Assembly: GCF_014395425.1 (NCBI RefSeq)
Contig: NZ_CP060711.1
Location: forward strand, 558,001-622,000
From: Thermomonas brevis
GTDB lineage: Bacteria; Pseudomonadota; Gammaproteobacteria; Xanthomonadales; Xanthomonadaceae
Reading direction: 5' to 3'
DNA: 64,000 nt
Shown: positions 9,002-18,598 of the stretch, piece after piece
How the letters are laid out: each line of letters starts with the position of its first letter
Numbering within the stretch: the first letter of the stretch is position 1
The notes under the pieces: model-generated
What the model saw: the letters and a program-made list of their open reading frames with translations, nothing else
Told to the model about the DNA's origin: nothing
Databases searched by the model: none
Made by a program: the position numbers and the translations under genes

Positions 9002-10111
9002 TCAGTCCACGTAATCGTCGAACTTGCGCCCGCCCTGGAAGGGCATCAGATGCTGCCGGACGATGCCGTTGGGCACGGTCTCCAGCTTCATCACCCCGTA
9101 TTCCCGCGGCCACTGGTCCTGGTTGCGCGGCAGCTTGAACGTGCCCATCAGCATGTCCACCAGCGGCAGGTGGATCGCGTAATTGACGTCGACGTACTCC
9201 TGCTGCCGCGCGTGATGCCAGTGGTGGTAGCGCGGCAGCACCAGCAGGTATTCCAGCCAGCCGAAGCGGATACCGAGGTTGGCGTGCGCCACCACCGCCT
9301 GCAGACCGACCAGGATCACGTAGGCGTTCACCGCCGAGGCCGAGAAGCCCAGCACCAGCAGCGGCAGCAGCACCGCACTGCGGGTCATCACGATCTCGAT
9401 GAAGTGGATGCGCGAACCGGCCAGCCAGTCCATGTGCCGGCTGGAATGATGCACGGCATGGAAGCGCCACAGCCACGGAATGTTGTGATACACGCGGTGC
9501 AACAGCGCCTGCGCCATGTCGGCCACGAACACCGCGATCAGGAACTGCGCCCACACCGGCAGTGACTGGATCGCCGTCTTCAGCGACGGAAACGCGGCCA
9601 GCCCGGCGATGCTGGAGGTGGAGGCGGTGACCAGGATCAGGATGAACTGCACCAGCACGTGGCTCATGAAGAAATAGGCCACGTCGGTGCGCCAGCCCGG
9701 CCGCAGCGGCGACAGCTCGCGCTTGCCGAGATAGCGCTCCAGCGGCACGAACACCAGCGCCGAGAAGAACAGCGACAGCACGAACCAGTCCAGTCCCAGC
9801 GAATACGGCGTTTTCCCGATGGCGTCGAACTGCACGTTGGTGCCGCCGAACAGCACCGCCAGCGTCGCGCCGCCGACGCCGAGCATGGCGACGCGCTTGT
9901 TGCGGCCGCGCAGGATCGCGACCGTGCCCATGACGAACGCCGCCGCCAGCCCCACCAGCAGCAGATGGCGCGCGAACTGTTCGTTGTAGACGGCGCGGAA
10001 CTCGCGGCTGGTCAGCAATTCCGGAAAGTGGAAGCAGGCCACTGCCATCAGGCTCAACAGCCCCAGCAAGGCGGAAGCGTAGGCAAGGAAGGAACGGCGC
10101 GAACGGGCCAT
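9002..10111 (-). CDS. Sterol desaturase / fatty-acid hydroxylase family membrane protein
   Basis: A 369-residue integral-membrane di-iron oxygenase of the sterol-desaturase superfamily. Histidine clusters that bind iron are visible: LHRVYHNIPWLWRFHAVHHS (about 210-230) and RYHHWHHARQQEY (about 300). The first roughly 120 residues add extra hydrophobic segments not found in minimal family members, so the protein has an N-terminal membrane extension. The reaction could be hydroxylation or desaturation of a lipid, hopanoid or carotenoid; the sequence does not decide. The start at 10111 has AGGGGAAG about 10 bases upstream. It is divergent from the thr leader region and convergent with the symporter gene. 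Confidence 0.85.
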   Translation of the reverse strand: MARSRRSFLAYASALLGLLSLMAVACFHFPELLTSREFRAVYNEQFARHLLLVGLAAAFVMGTVAILRGRNKRVAMLGVGGATLAVLFGGTNVQFDAIGKTPYSLGLDWFVLSLFFSALVFVPLERYLGKRELSPLRPGWRTDVAYFFMSHVLVQFILILVTASTSSIAGLAAFPSLKTAIQSLPVWAQFLIAVFVADMAQALLHRVYHNIPWLWRFHAVHHSSRHMDWLAGSRIHFIEIVMTRSAVLLPLLVLGFSASAVNAYVILVGLQAVVAHANLGIRFGWLEYLLVLPRYHHWHHARQQEYVDVNYAIHLPLVDMLMGTFKLPRNQDQWPREYGVMKLETVPNGIVRQHLMPFQGGRKFDDYVD

Positions 10112-10355
10112 GCGTGGACTTCCCCTGTCGAGACGCCGGGATTCTGCCCGCGCGCGGCGAACGGCGACAAGCTCGCGGCCCCATGCGAGTGGCGATGCGG
10201 ATCAGCCCGGCCAGATCGCAAGCCCCGGTCCGCCCGCGGGCTTTGGTAACGGCTAACCTCCCATCGCTACAGGCATGCCATACAGGCCGACAGCGCTTCG
10301 TTCCACCCGCAACCACCGCTTGACAAGTTTCGCCGCAGTGCAGCAGAGTCGGCCC

Positions 10356-10430
10356 ATGTCCCGCCGCATGACCACCACCACGACCATTACCACCGGTACC
10401 CCGCCGGTGCGGTCGGTCATGCCTGGATAA
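10356..10430 (+). CDS. thrL: thr operon leader peptide (ThrL-like)
   Basis: A 24-codon frame 85 bases before thrA contains the run TTTTTITTGT (codons at 10371-10400): eight Thr and one Ile in ten codons, then PPVRSVMPG and TAA. E. coli ThrL has a closely similar Thr/Ile run. Such peptides report charged tRNA-Thr and tRNA-Ile levels to the thr operon by attenuation. A second in-frame ATG at 10368 would give a 20-codon version. No strong Shine-Dalgarno is visible. A TTGACA box at 10320-10325 could be a -35 element, but I see no good -10. Too short for ordinary gene finders. Confidence 0.75.
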   Translation: MSRRMTTTTTITTGTPPVRSVMPG

Positions 10431-10445
10431 CCCATCCCAGACAAC

Positions 10446-10515
10446 GGCCCCCGCAGCGAAGAGGCGGGGCGCGAATCCCGACTCCACGCGACGCGGGGCT
10501 TCCACCGGAGGCTCC
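10446..10515 (+). promoter_or_regulatory. thr leader mRNA: competing hairpins and a paired Shine-Dalgarno
   Basis: CCCCGC at 10449-10454 can pair with GCGGGG at 10464-10469 or with GCGGGG at 10493-10498. Separately, 10495-10503 can pair with 10507-10515 in a 9-bp stem with a 3-base loop (two G-U pairs), which would hide GGAGG just before the thrA ATG. The second pairing of the CCCCGC arm and the Shine-Dalgarno stem use the same bases, so they exclude each other. A further CCCCGC lies inside the leader peptide at 10399-10404. There is no T-run, so a classical terminator is absent; control of translation start is an alternative. Confidence 0.5.
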
Positions 10516-13002
10516 ATGGATTCGTCGCAGTCCGCACCACCCAAGCTTCTTCGCCGCGCGCACAAGTTCGGCGGCAGCTCGCTGGCCGACGCCGGACGCA
10601 TCCGCCACGTCGCCGGCCTGCTGCTGGCCGACGATGCGTCGAACCAGATCGCGGTGTCCTCCGCGATGCACGGCACCACCAATGCGCTGGTCGCGCTGGG
10701 CGATGCCGCGACCGCCGGCGGCGAATGGAAGGACGCGCTGGAAACCCTGTGCCAGCGCCATCGGGAAACGGCGCGCGCACTGCTGGAGCAGCCCGACGCG
10801 CTGCTGGCGAAGATCGATGCGCTCTGCGGCGAACTGGCCGACCTGCTGCAAGCCACGTCGCTGTTGCGCCAGCCGGGGCGCACCGCGCTGGAACGCATCC
10901 ACGGCATGGGCGAGGTGCTTTCGACCTCGCTGCTGCATGCGCACCTGGTCGAACGCGGCGGCGACTACGCCCTGCTCGACGCGCGCGAAGTGCTGGTCGT
11001 GCGCCATACCGATCTCGGCGCGGTGGTCGACTGGGAGCAAAGCGCGCGCAACCTCGCCGACTGGCGCGCGCGCCATCCGCAGTCGCGCGCCAACGTCACC
11101 GGCTTCGTCGCCCGCGACGAGCGCGGCCTGCCGACCACGCTGGGCCGCAACGGCAGCGACTACTCCGCCGCGATCTTCGCCAGCCTGTTCGAGGCCGACG
11201 AACTGCATATCTGGAGCGACGTCGATGGCGTACTCTCCGCCGACCCGCGGCTGGTGCCGGAAGCGGTGCCGCTGGCCGCGATGAGCTACCGCGAAGCCTG
11301 CGAGCTAGCCTATTTCGGCGCCAAGGTGATCCATCCGCAGACGATGACGCCCGCGATCGCGCGCGGCCTGCCGATCCTGATGCGCAACACCTTCCGTCCC
11401 GAGTTCCCCGGCACCCGCATCGATGCCGACGGCGACCGCGCCGCCGCCGGCCCGGTGAAGGGGCTGACGCTGGGCGGCCACCTCGCGCTGGTGTGCCTGG
11501 AAGGCGCGGGCCTGATCGGCGTCCCCGGCACCGCCGAGCGCGTGTTCGCCGCGTTGCACGCCGCGCACATCTCGGTGGTGATGATCTCGCAGGGCTCGTC
11601 CGAACACTCGATCTGCTGTGTCGTCCACGAACGCGAAGCCGCCGCCGCGCGCGACGCGCTGCGCGACGCCTTCGCCCGCGAGCTGGCCGGCGCGCAGGTG
11701 CAGGGCGTGACCATGCAGGCCGGCATCAGCGTGCTGGCCGCGGTAGGCGACGGCATGGCCGGCACGCCGGGCGTGGCCGCACGGATGTTCGACGCGCTGG
11801 CCCGCGCCCGCGTCAACATCCGCGCGATCGCACAGGGCGCGTCGGAGCGCAACATTTCGGTGGCGATCGATTCCGCCGATGCCGCGCGTGCGCTGCGCGC
11901 CGTGCACGCCGCGTTCTGGCTGTCGCCGCAGACGATCGCGTTGGCGGTGATCGGCCCCGGCAAGGTCGGCAGCGCCCTGCTCGACCAGTTGCAGGCCGCG
12001 CTGCCGCGCCTGCGCTCTCAGCACAACATCGACCTGCGCCTGCGCGCGCTGGCGACCCGCAACCAGCTGTGGCTGTGCGAACACGGCGGCGACGCCGACT
12101 GGCGCGCGCGCATGCAGGGCACGCCGTCCGAGGCCAGCCTCGACACGCTGGCCACGCACCTGCTGGACACGCATCTTCCCCACGCCGTCGTCATCGATTG
12201 CAGCGCCAGCGACAGCGTGGCGCAGCGCTACTCGGAGTGGCTGGCCGCCGGCATCCACGTCATCACGCCGAACAAGCAGGCCGGCGCGGGGCCGCTGGAA
12301 CGCTTCGAGGCCATCCGCGCGGCGCGGGCGAAAAGCGGCGCGCGCTTCCGCTACGAGGCCACGGTGGGCGCGGGCCTGCCGGTGATTTCCACCCTGCGCG
12401 ATCTGCTGGACACCGGCGACGAACTGCTCGCCATCGAAGGCATCTTCTCCGGCACGCTGGCCTGGCTGTTCAACAAGTTCGACGGCGAAAAACCCTTTTC
12501 CGAATTGGTGCGTGAGGCGCACGCACTGGGCTATACCGAACCCGACCCGCGCGACGATCTCTCCGGCACCGACGTGGCGCGCAAGCTGGTGATCCTCGCC
12601 CGCGAATCCGGCATGCCGCTGTCGCTGGGCAACGTCGCTGTGGAAAGCCTCGTCCCCGAAACCCTGCGCGGCGCCGACCGCGACACCTTCATGGCCGGGC
12701 TGGAATTGCTGGATGCGCCGATGCTGGCACGACTGGAAGCCGCACGTGCCAAGGGCTGCGCGCTTCGATATGTCGCGCGGTTGGAACGCGATGGCAAAGC
12801 GTCCGTTGCGCTGCGCGAACTTCCCGCCGACCATGCCTTCGCCCATTTGCGACTGACGGACAACTGCGTGTCGTTCACCACCCGCCGCTATTGCGACAAC
12901 CCGCTGGTCGTGCAAGGCCCCGGCGCGGGCCCGGAAGTGACCGCCGCCGGCGTGTTCTCCGATCTGCTGCGGCTGGCCGCCGCGCTGGGGGCGAAGCTGT
13001 GA
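10516..13002 (+). CDS. thrA: Bifunctional aspartokinase / homoserine dehydrogenase I
   Basis: An 828-residue fused enzyme that phosphorylates aspartate and later reduces aspartate semialdehyde to homoserine, the first and third steps of threonine synthesis. Residues about 14-290 are the kinase, with [14 protein letters not shown] at the start and [14 protein letters not shown] for substrate binding. Two ACT-type regulatory domains follow at about 315-460 ([17 protein letters not shown] and [17 protein letters not shown]), implying feedback control by threonine. From about 475 comes the dehydrogenase with the NAD(P) motif [13 protein letters not shown], then NKQAGAGP and [16 protein letters not shown]. 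The start at 10516 has GGAGG in place, though it may be paired. The stop overlaps the thrB start by four bases (GTGA). First gene of thrABC. Confidence 0.96.
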   Translation: MDSSQSAPPKLLRRAHKFGGSSLADAGRIRHVAGLLLADDASNQIAVSSAMHGTTNALVALGDAATAGGEWKDALETLCQRHRETARALLEQPDALLAKIDALCGELADLLQATSLLRQPGRTALERIHGMGEVLSTSLLHAHLVERGGDYALLDAREVLVVRHTDLGAVVDWEQSARNLADWRARHPQSRANVTGFVARDERGLPTTLGRNGSDYSAAIFASLFEADELHIWSDVDGVLSADPRLVPEAVPLAAMSYREACELAYFGAKVIHPQTMTPAIARGLPILMRNTFRPEFPGTRIDADGDRAAAGPVKGLTLGGHLALVCLEGAGLIGVPGTAERVFAALHAAHISVVMISQGSSEHSICCVVHEREAAAARDALRDAFARELAGAQVQGVTMQAGISVLAAVGDGMAGTPGVAARMFDALARARVNIRAIAQGASERNISVAIDSADAARALRAVHAAFWLSPQTIALAVIGPGKVGSALLDQLQAALPRLRSQHNIDLRLRALATRNQLWLCEHGGDADWRARMQGTPSEASLDTLATHLLDTHLPHAVVIDCSASDSVAQRYSEWLAAGIHVITPNKQAGAGPLERFEAIRAARAKSGARFRYEATVGAGLPVISTLRDLLDTGDELLAIEGIFSGTLAWLFNKFDGEKPFSELVREAHALGYTEPDPRDDLSGTDVARKLVILARESGMPLSLGNVAVESLVPETLRGADRDTFMAGLELLDAPMLARLEAARAKGCALRYVARLERDGKASVALRELPADHAFAHLRLTDNCVSFTTRRYCDNPLVVQGPGAGPEVTAAGVFSDLLRLAAALGAKL

Positions 13003-13931
13003 GCGCCGCGCGACGCGAAGCGCGCGCCTTCGCGCCGGGATCGGTGGGCAACGTCGGCGTCGGTTTCGACGTGCTCGGCCACAGCATCGCCGGTATCGGC
13101 GACATCGCCACCGTGCGCCGCATCGACGAACCGACGGTGCGGATCAACGCGATCCGCGGCACCGTCACCGACCTGCCGCTGGAAGCAGAACGCAATACCG
13201 CCGGCGGCGCGCTGATCGCGCTGCGCGAAGCGCTGGCGCTGTCGTTCGGCTTCGAGCTGGAACTGGACAAGGGCATCCCGCTCGGTTCCGGATTGGGCGG
13301 CTCGGCGGCGTCCTGCGTGGCCGCGCTGGTGGCGGCAAATGCGCTGCTCGATGCGCCGCTGTCTCCGCATGCGCTGTATCCGCACGCCTTGGCCGGCGAA
13401 GCCGTCGCCAGCGGTGGCCGACACGGCGACAACGTCGGCCCGATGCTGCTGGGCGGACTGGTGCTGGCAACGGCCGACCGCTTGACGAAGATCGACGTGC
13501 CCGCCGGATGGCACGCAGCCGTGGTGCATCCGCACGCGGTGCTGGAAACCCGCCGCGCCCGCGAGGCATTGGCCGGCGCGTATGCACTGAAGGAGTTCGT
13601 CGCGCAAAGCGCCAATCTCGCGCAGGTGCTGTTGGGCTGCGAGCGTGGCGATGCCTCGCTGGTGCGCGCCGGCCTGTCCGACGTGCTGGTGGAGCCGCGC
13701 CGCGCGCCGCTGATCGCCGGCTTCGCCGAAGTGAAACAGGCGGCATTGGACAGCGGCGCGATGGGCGCCAGCATTTCCGGCGCCGGCCCCAGCGTCTTCG
13801 CCTGGTGCGAGGACGAAGCCACCGCACGGCGCGCGGGTGCGTCGATGGCAGCGGCGTTTGCCAACGCCGGCTTCGCCAGCGACCTGCATCTCACGCCCAT
13901 CAACGGCACCGCCGCCGAGGTGCTGGCATGA
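12999..13931 (+). CDS. thrB: Homoserine kinase (GHMP kinase family)
   Basis: A 310-residue GHMP kinase that phosphorylates homoserine to O-phosphohomoserine with ATP. The GHMP ATP-binding loop is [17 protein letters not shown] (about 90-107), and the N-terminal motif [17 protein letters not shown] matches homoserine kinases. The C-terminal glycine motif [13 protein letters not shown] is present (about 255-268). GTG at 12999 overlaps the thrA stop and gives the normal length; a longer upstream reading would lie inside thrA. The stop overlaps thrC by four bases (ATGA). Operon position between thrA and thrC settles the function. Confidence 0.95.
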   Translation: MSAARREARAFAPGSVGNVGVGFDVLGHSIAGIGDIATVRRIDEPTVRINAIRGTVTDLPLEAERNTAGGALIALREALALSFGFELELDKGIPLGSGLGGSAASCVAALVAANALLDAPLSPHALYPHALAGEAVASGGRHGDNVGPMLLGGLVLATADRLTKIDVPAGWHAAVVHPHAVLETRRAREALAGAYALKEFVAQSANLAQVLLGCERGDASLVRAGLSDVLVEPRRAPLIAGFAEVKQAALDSGAMGASISGAGPSVFAWCEDEATARRAGASMAAAFANAGFASDLHLTPINGTAAEVLA

Positions 13932-15217
13932 ACGCGATCAGCACGCGCGGGCAGGCACCCGCCGTTTCGATTGCCGATGCGATTGCCGCCGGCCTCGCGC
14001 CGGACGGCGGGTTGTACATGCCCGAGACTTGGCCATCGTTCACGCCCGCACAGTTCGACGGCGCGGACACGCTGACCGAGGTCGCCACCCGTTTCCTCGC
14101 GCCGTTCTTCGCCGGCGGCGCGCTGGAATCCGCCCTGCCCGGCATCTGCCGCGACGCGCTCGCCATCGACCCGCCGCTCGCGGGTTTCGGCAAGCCGGAC
14201 GACTTCCTGCTGGAGCTGTTCCACGGCCCCACCGCCGCGTTCAAGGACTACGGCGCGGCCTTCCTCGCCGGCTGCTTGGCTGCGCTGCCGCGCGGCGACA
14301 AGCCGCTGACAATCGTGGTCGCCACCTCTGGCGACACCGGCGCGGCGGTGGCCGCCGCCTTCCACGGCCTGCCGGGTTTCCGCGTCGCCATCCTCTATCC
14401 CGATGGCCGCGTCTCGCCGCGACAAGCGCACCAGCTCGGCTGCTTCGGCGACAACATCCGCGCGTTCCGCGTCGCCGGCAGCTTCGACGACTGCCAGCGC
14501 CTCGCCAAGACCCTGCTGGCCGACGCCGGCTATCGCGCCGAAGTCCCGCTGGGTTCCGCCAACAGCATCAGCCTGGGCCGGCTGCTGCCGCAGGCCGCCT
14601 ACTACGCCTATGCCGCGCTGACGCACTGGCGCGCAACGGGACGACCACTGAACTTCGTCGTGCCCACCGGCAATCTCGGCAACGCGCTGGCCTGCCTGCT
14701 GGCGAAGCGGATGGGCCTGCCAATCGGCGAACTGGTGCTGGCGAGCAACGCCAACACCGTGCTGCCGGACTTCTTCGCCGGCGGCGACTACGCGCCGCAG
14801 CCCAGCATCGCCACGCTGGCGAACGCGATGGACGTGGGCGCGCCCAGCAACTTCGAGCGCCTGTGCTTCCTGTACCCGGACGCCGGCGAACTGCGCGCGA
14901 CGCTGCGCGCCGAAGCGGTAAGCGACGAGCAGATCCGCGCCGCCATCGTCCGCACCCGCGAAGCGCGCGGCCACGTGGTCTGCCCGCACACCGCCTGCGC
15001 CGCCGAAGTGCTGGACCGCCTGCGCGCGCGCGGCGAGCAAGGCGACTGGGCCGCCGTCGCCACCGCCCACCCGGCCAAGTTCCCGGAAGTGGTGGAGCCG
15101 CTGCTGGGCGACCCCGTCCCGCCACCGCCCGCGCTGGCGGCGATGCTGGCCCGGCCCAGCACCGCCGAACCGCTGGCGGACGATGCCGATGCGCTGCGGG
15201 AGCGGCTGCGCGATTGA
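13928..15217 (+). CDS. thrC: Threonine synthase
   Basis: A 429-residue PLP enzyme (fold type II) that turns O-phosphohomoserine into threonine, the last step of the pathway. The PLP lysine is in [12 protein letters not shown] (about residue 103). The phosphate-binding loop is [15 protein letters not shown] (about 138-152), and [12 protein letters not shown] follows near 245. An N-terminal segment with [15 protein letters not shown] is typical of threonine synthases. The ATG overlaps the thrB stop. The last 270 bases have a degenerate second copy at 25370-25573. No terminator with a T-run is visible after the stop; the deaminase gene begins 73 bases on. Confidence 0.95.
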   Translation: MNAISTRGQAPAVSIADAIAAGLAPDGGLYMPETWPSFTPAQFDGADTLTEVATRFLAPFFAGGALESALPGICRDALAIDPPLAGFGKPDDFLLELFHGPTAAFKDYGAAFLAGCLAALPRGDKPLTIVVATSGDTGAAVAAAFHGLPGFRVAILYPDGRVSPRQAHQLGCFGDNIRAFRVAGSFDDCQRLAKTLLADAGYRAEVPLGSANSISLGRLLPQAAYYAYAALTHWRATGRPLNFVVPTGNLGNALACLLAKRMGLPIGELVLASNANTVLPDFFAGGDYAPQPSIATLANAMDVGAPSNFERLCFLYPDAGELRATLRAEAVSDEQIRAAIVRTREARGHVVCPHTACAAEVLDRLRARGEQGDWAAVATAHPAKFPEVVEPLLGDPVPPPPALAAMLARPSTAEPLADDADALRERLRD

Positions 15218-15290
15218 CCCCACTCCGCACGCCGGCTTCATCGTCTCCGCATGCGAACATCCCGGTCACGGACGCACCGGAGACGACGCC

Positions 15291-15767
15291 ATGAACGCCA
15301 ACCAGCGCTTCCTCCACGAAGCGATCGACCTCGCCCGCGACAACCTGCGCAACGGCGGCCGGCCGTTCGGCGCGGTGGTGGTGAAGGACGGCGCCGTGAT
15401 CGCCCGCGGCGTCAACGAGATCCTCGCCACCCGCGACCCGACCTCGCACGCCGAACTCAACGCCCTGCGCGCGGCCAGCCGTGCCCTCGGCACGCCGAAC
15501 CTGGCCGGCTGCGCCGTGTACGCCAGCGGCCAGCCCTGCCCGATGTGCATGGCCGCGATGCGGATGGCCGGCATCGCCCAAGTCCGTTATGCCTGGTCCA
15601 ACGACGATGCCGAACCGTACGGCTTGTCCACCGCCGCCATTTACGCCGACTTGGCGAAGCCTTTCATGGAACAGGTGATGGACATCCGCCACGAGCCCAG
15701 CGGTATAGAACCGGATCTGTATGCGGCCTGGAAAGGATTGCAGAGCGATTCGCCAACGCAACCATGA
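15291..15767 (+). CDS. Nucleoside/guanine deaminase-like zinc enzyme
   Basis: A 158-residue member of the cytidine/deoxycytidylate deaminase superfamily. The zinc site is complete: HAE in TSHAELNALRA (about residue 52) with the catalytic Glu, and PCPMCMAAM (about 83) with both Cys ligands. The layout NGGRPFGAVVVKDG and the tail RHEPSGIEPDLYAAWK is closest to guanine deaminases of the GuaD/tRNA-deaminase group, which convert guanine to xanthine. TadA is less likely because the C-terminal part differs and genomes usually carry tadA elsewhere. The start at 15291 follows CGGAGACGACGCC. Same strand as thrABC but with a 73-base gap, so it may have its own promoter. Confidence 0.85.
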   Translation: MNANQRFLHEAIDLARDNLRNGGRPFGAVVVKDGAVIARGVNEILATRDPTSHAELNALRAASRALGTPNLAGCAVYASGQPCPMCMAAMRMAGIAQVRYAWSNDDAEPYGLSTAAIYADLAKPFMEQVMDIRHEPSGIEPDLYAAWKGLQSDSPTQP

Positions 15768-16284
15768 CGAATGGAAACGGCTTCGATTGACCGTCGCCAA
15801 GCTAGCAAGCCGGATAAAGCCGTCATGCCCGCATGTCGCAGCTCAAGGAGACGCCGCACTGCCCTTCAGGATGTTGGTCGGGCGCGCATGGACATCGAAA
15901 CAGTACGGGGTCCGCTGCATCCTGTCGCCACCTGCCAGGTGAAGGCGCGCCCCTGCTGGGTCGTCACCCGCTTCCATACCGGCGTATGCCGACTGCTCAG
16001 GTAATTGTCCGAGCGGGTCTGGGTGCTGGTTCGGATTCGGGTTAGGGTACCGTATCGGGAGCCGCATAGCTGTGTCGGGTGCCCGCAAGCAACAAGGCCC
16101 GCAACACGAGTTGCGGGCCTTGTGCTTATTGAGGATCAGGAAAGTCGACTCTGACCCGGGTTTTCAGATCGCGTAGCAGCTTGAACGTATCCAGGCGCTG
16201 CCCGCCGCCGAGCAACGGACCGGGCTATCTGGATGCCGTGCTCGCTGCGCATCAGTAGCCGAACGCCACAACACCGCAAACAAT
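15768..16284. other. Non-coding stretch between the deaminase gene and the RHS island
   Basis: No gene can be supported here. The composition is less GC-rich than the core genome and codon-like periodicity is lost. It holds one perfect hairpin (16093-16122) and, at 16141-16160, a copy of a short motif (AAAGTCGACTCTGACC) that recurs at 18110-18126 after the first RHS cassette. It probably marks the edge of the accessory island. Confidence 0.6.
16093..16122. terminator. Perfect 12-bp hairpin, possible terminator
   Basis: CAAGGCCCGCAA (16093-16104) pairs fully with TTGCGGGCCTTG (16111-16122) around a six-base loop. There is no long T-run on either side, so it may be a weak terminator or a transcript-end stabiliser. 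Confidence 0.5.
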
Positions 16285-16305
16285 AAGGCCCGCATCGCGG
16301 GCCTT
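16285..16305 (-). terminator. Hairpin after the RHS orphan module, likely terminator
   Basis: AAGGCCCGC pairs with GCGGGCCTT around a three-base loop. On the minus strand it is followed by ATTGTTT and lies 40 bases past the stop of the last island gene, where a transcript end is expected. It shares its stem sequence with the hairpin at 16093-16122. Confidence 0.55.
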
Positions 16306-16344
16306 GCGTTATGCGCGTGGGCTAATTGTCCCCGTTACCGCAAA

Positions 16345-16527
16345 TTATCTAGGGAAGACCAATTCCCCTGACAAATTCCGCACATGGATCTCTTCTGCAG
16401 CGACTGCCAATGCATCTTCCACATCAACTGCCCTCACAAACCCAGCCCGCAGTAATGCATCAATGACAAAGCTCGCAAGCCCTTCACTTGTTAGTCCCTC
16501 GTCCTTCTCTGACTGAACCATCATCAT
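16345..16527 (-). CDS. Small protein, putative immunity partner of the orphan RHS tip
   Basis: A 60-residue acidic protein (MMMVQSEKDEGLTSEGLAS...) with predicted helical character and no signal or membrane segment. Its ATG overlaps the stop of the RHS fragment by four bases (ATGA), and AGGAGAG lies three bases before the first ATG, so it is well placed for translation coupled to the RHS tip. I know no named family for it. Genes in this position in polymorphic-toxin loci usually encode immunity proteins; the assignment here is by position only. It is short for an immunity protein and could be a remnant. Confidence 0.6.
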   Translation of the reverse strand: MMMVQSEKDEGLTSEGLASFVIDALLRAGFVRAVDVEDALAVAAEEIHVRNLSGELVFPR

Positions 16528-17987
16528 TGACTCTCCTGCAAGAACTTAAATTCCCTCGCGCCGAACCCCTTCCAAGCGCTACCCATCAGATCGATTGTGG
16601 GCGGTTGACTACCTCGCGTAGATGATTCACGGAAGCCTACCAACGCATTTTCACCGACCCTTACAAGGGTTCCCGGGTAAGTGGAGTTCTTCACGACTTC
16701 CCCGCCGCGCGTGGCCTGGCTAAAGGTCGCCTTTGCCTCTGCCATACCCCCTTCAATTAGGCGTATGGCATTACTCGTCCCCGCTCGGCCAAGTAGTTGC
16801 CCCTCGGGCTTAAGCACATTGGCAGCCTGCCCCATCAAACCGTTAGAGCCAGACACTCCGCTCACACCCGCCGCGCCAGCAGCCATCTCGCCACCTAGCA
16901 TCAGCTTGCCGTAGTTCGATCCAGCCCAGACCATCGCTCTCGCATACAAGGGCTCTGCTAGTGGCCCACCTAGCATCGCCGCCGTGACCAAGATTGCTGG
17001 TTTCTCGAAGGGCGCATAAACCCTCAAGTTCCCAGCTTCGGCATCCCGCTTGAACTGGTCACCAAATCGATCTGCCGCCGATTGCCGCCCATCAGGATCG
17101 GTGAACTTGTAGGGATTGTTATTGGCATAGACATACCGCCCGAAGAACCGCATGTCACCGGTGCTGTAAGCAGTGACCGGATCCACCGAGAGGAAGCACC
17201 CGCACTGCGGATCGTAATAGCGCTGCTGCATGTAAGTCAGCCCGCTCGCGCTGTCCATCACATGCCCCGTGTACCCCGCCCGGTCGTCGTTCGCCCGGTT
17301 CACCAGCTTCCCGTACGGCTCGTACTCGCTCCGCTCGATCGGCGTGCCCGCACTGTTCGTCTTCGCGATCGGACTCCCCAGCGCGTCCGTATGGAAGTAG
17401 CTGAATGTCACCGTGTCCGTCCCGATCGGCCGGCTGATCTCCGACAGCAGGCTCCCCGCGAAGTACACGTTGTTGATCCGCTTGCCCGCCGGCTCGTCCC
17501 GCTGCCACACCAGCCGGCCGTCCTTCGCGTAATAGCTGTACTTCAGCTGGCTTCCCGCACTGTCCTGCCGCACCCGCCGACCGTCCGCGTCGTAGCGGTA
17601 GGTCAGCCCCGCCGTGCTTCTGAGGCGGTTGCCGTAGTCGAACGCGTAGGCCGTGCCGTTCTTCCCCGACAGGTTGCCCTGCACGTCGTACGCCAGCGTG
17701 ATCGCCGCCGGGCTGCTCGCGCAGTTCGTCCCGTTGCGCACGAAGTCCAGCCGGTTCGTCGTCGTGTTGTAGCAATAGGTGTGGTCGCGCGGCAGGTTGC
17801 CGCCATCGATCCACACCCGCGTCAGGTTGTCCGCAGTGTCGTAGCGGTACGCCACCGTCCCGAACATCGGCGAGGACGCCCCGGTCAGCCGGTCCAGACC
17901 GTCGTAGCCCAGGGTCCGGCTTTGCCGGGCATTGCTCGTGTAGGCGACACCCGCAGAAATATCTTGGGAAAAGAACGGTCGATGGCC
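16524..17987 (-). pseudogene. 5'-truncated RHS core with an alternative C-terminal toxin-like tip (orphan module)
   Basis: The open frame begins after a TGA at 17988-17990; the first ATG is at 17867 (447 residues from there). From about 17945 down to about 17190 the DNA is nearly identical to the end of the core of the full RHS gene (20004 to 19250), including the hallmark GLTYMQQRYYDP and CGCFLSVDPVTAYS. It then switches to a different tip after NPYKFTDPDGRQS. The tip (about 240 residues) has glycine/alanine-rich helices and ends with SNAIRLIEGG, TYPGTLVRVGEN and PTIDLMGS, which resemble nuclease-type tips of other polymorphic toxins, though I cannot name the family. No signal peptide or N-terminal RHS part is present, so it is probably not secreted by itself. 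This is the known form of an orphan RHS-CT module that can be swapped into the main gene. Confidence 0.75.
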
Positions 17988-18183
17988 TCAACGCCAACGA
18001 CACAAAGAGCAGTAAACCTGATTGAACTACAAGATTCTCTATCAGAAAGTGAGCCTGATTCCGTTAGTTTCCGGCAACGAACGACCCTCATGGATCATTC
18101 GTAGCCAGAAAAATCGACTCTGATCCAAATTCCCCCTTGACCAAAGTGCAGGATATCGGCCTCTCGACTGATCTCAACCCATT

Positions 18184-18588
18184 TTACGCGGGCTTAGCTG
18201 AGGCGAACAAAAGAATCCAAGTTGTCACAAGAAATGCTATTGAGCCAAGAATAACCGATACGGCAATTAATTCAGGCCTTCTACTTGCAATGCCTTTTTT
18301 TGAATCAAATCTATTGAGTAGGCGATCATGGGAGCCGCCAGAAGCAAAACTTTTATTAACCACAAGAAACACCAATACCGCAACGCCAACAGAAAAAATT
18401 TTCACTCCAGGAAAGGCAAAGCTGCGCACATCAAAAACTAAAGCCACTAATGATAAAGCGCCCCCACCAACAATCATCAAAAATAAAGACATCATGATAG
18501 ATGCCGAATAATGATTCGAATATGAACGACCATACAGGCGTTCGCTAAGCTTATAAAAGCAACAGTAAAGAACACTCAACTTGCCCAT
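18184..18588 (-). CDS. Three-helix membrane protein, putative immunity protein for the RHS toxin
   Basis: A 134-residue protein with three clear membrane segments: SASIMMSLFLMIVGGGALSL, VKIFSVGVAVLVFLVV and LIAVSVILGSIAFLVTTWIL. It lies directly downstream of the main RHS gene on the same strand. An ATG at 18588 follows GGAAA and begins after the RHS stop; an alternative ATG at 18630 would overlap the RHS 3' end by 32 bases. The gene is markedly AT-richer than its surroundings, a sign of transfer. Membrane immunity proteins usually protect against toxins that act in the inner membrane, and the RHS tip next door is hydrophobic and glycine-rich, so the pair is consistent. No named family is recognised. 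Confidence 0.65.
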   Translation of the reverse strand: MGKLSVLYCCFYKLSERLYGRSYSNHYSASIMMSLFLMIVGGGALSLVALVFDVRSFAFPGVKIFSVGVAVLVFLVVNKSFASGGSHDRLLNRFDSKKGIASRRPELIAVSVILGSIAFLVTTWILLFASAKPA

Positions 18589-18598
18589 AAATTTCCAA

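Noticed and set aside
10446..10470. Classical Rho-independent attenuator terminator before thrA
   Set aside because: The stem GCCCCCGC/GCGGGGC has no following T-run, so it does not meet the terminator pattern.
10253..10780. A minus-strand frame of 175 codons over the thr leader and thrA start
   Set aside because: Runs antisense to thrA and has no domain; the Thr-rich leader on the plus strand explains the region better.
15771..16088. Several small frames (70-81 codons) after the deaminase gene
   Set aside because: They overlap each other on both strands, lack ribosome sites and have no conserved look; the stretch seems non-coding.
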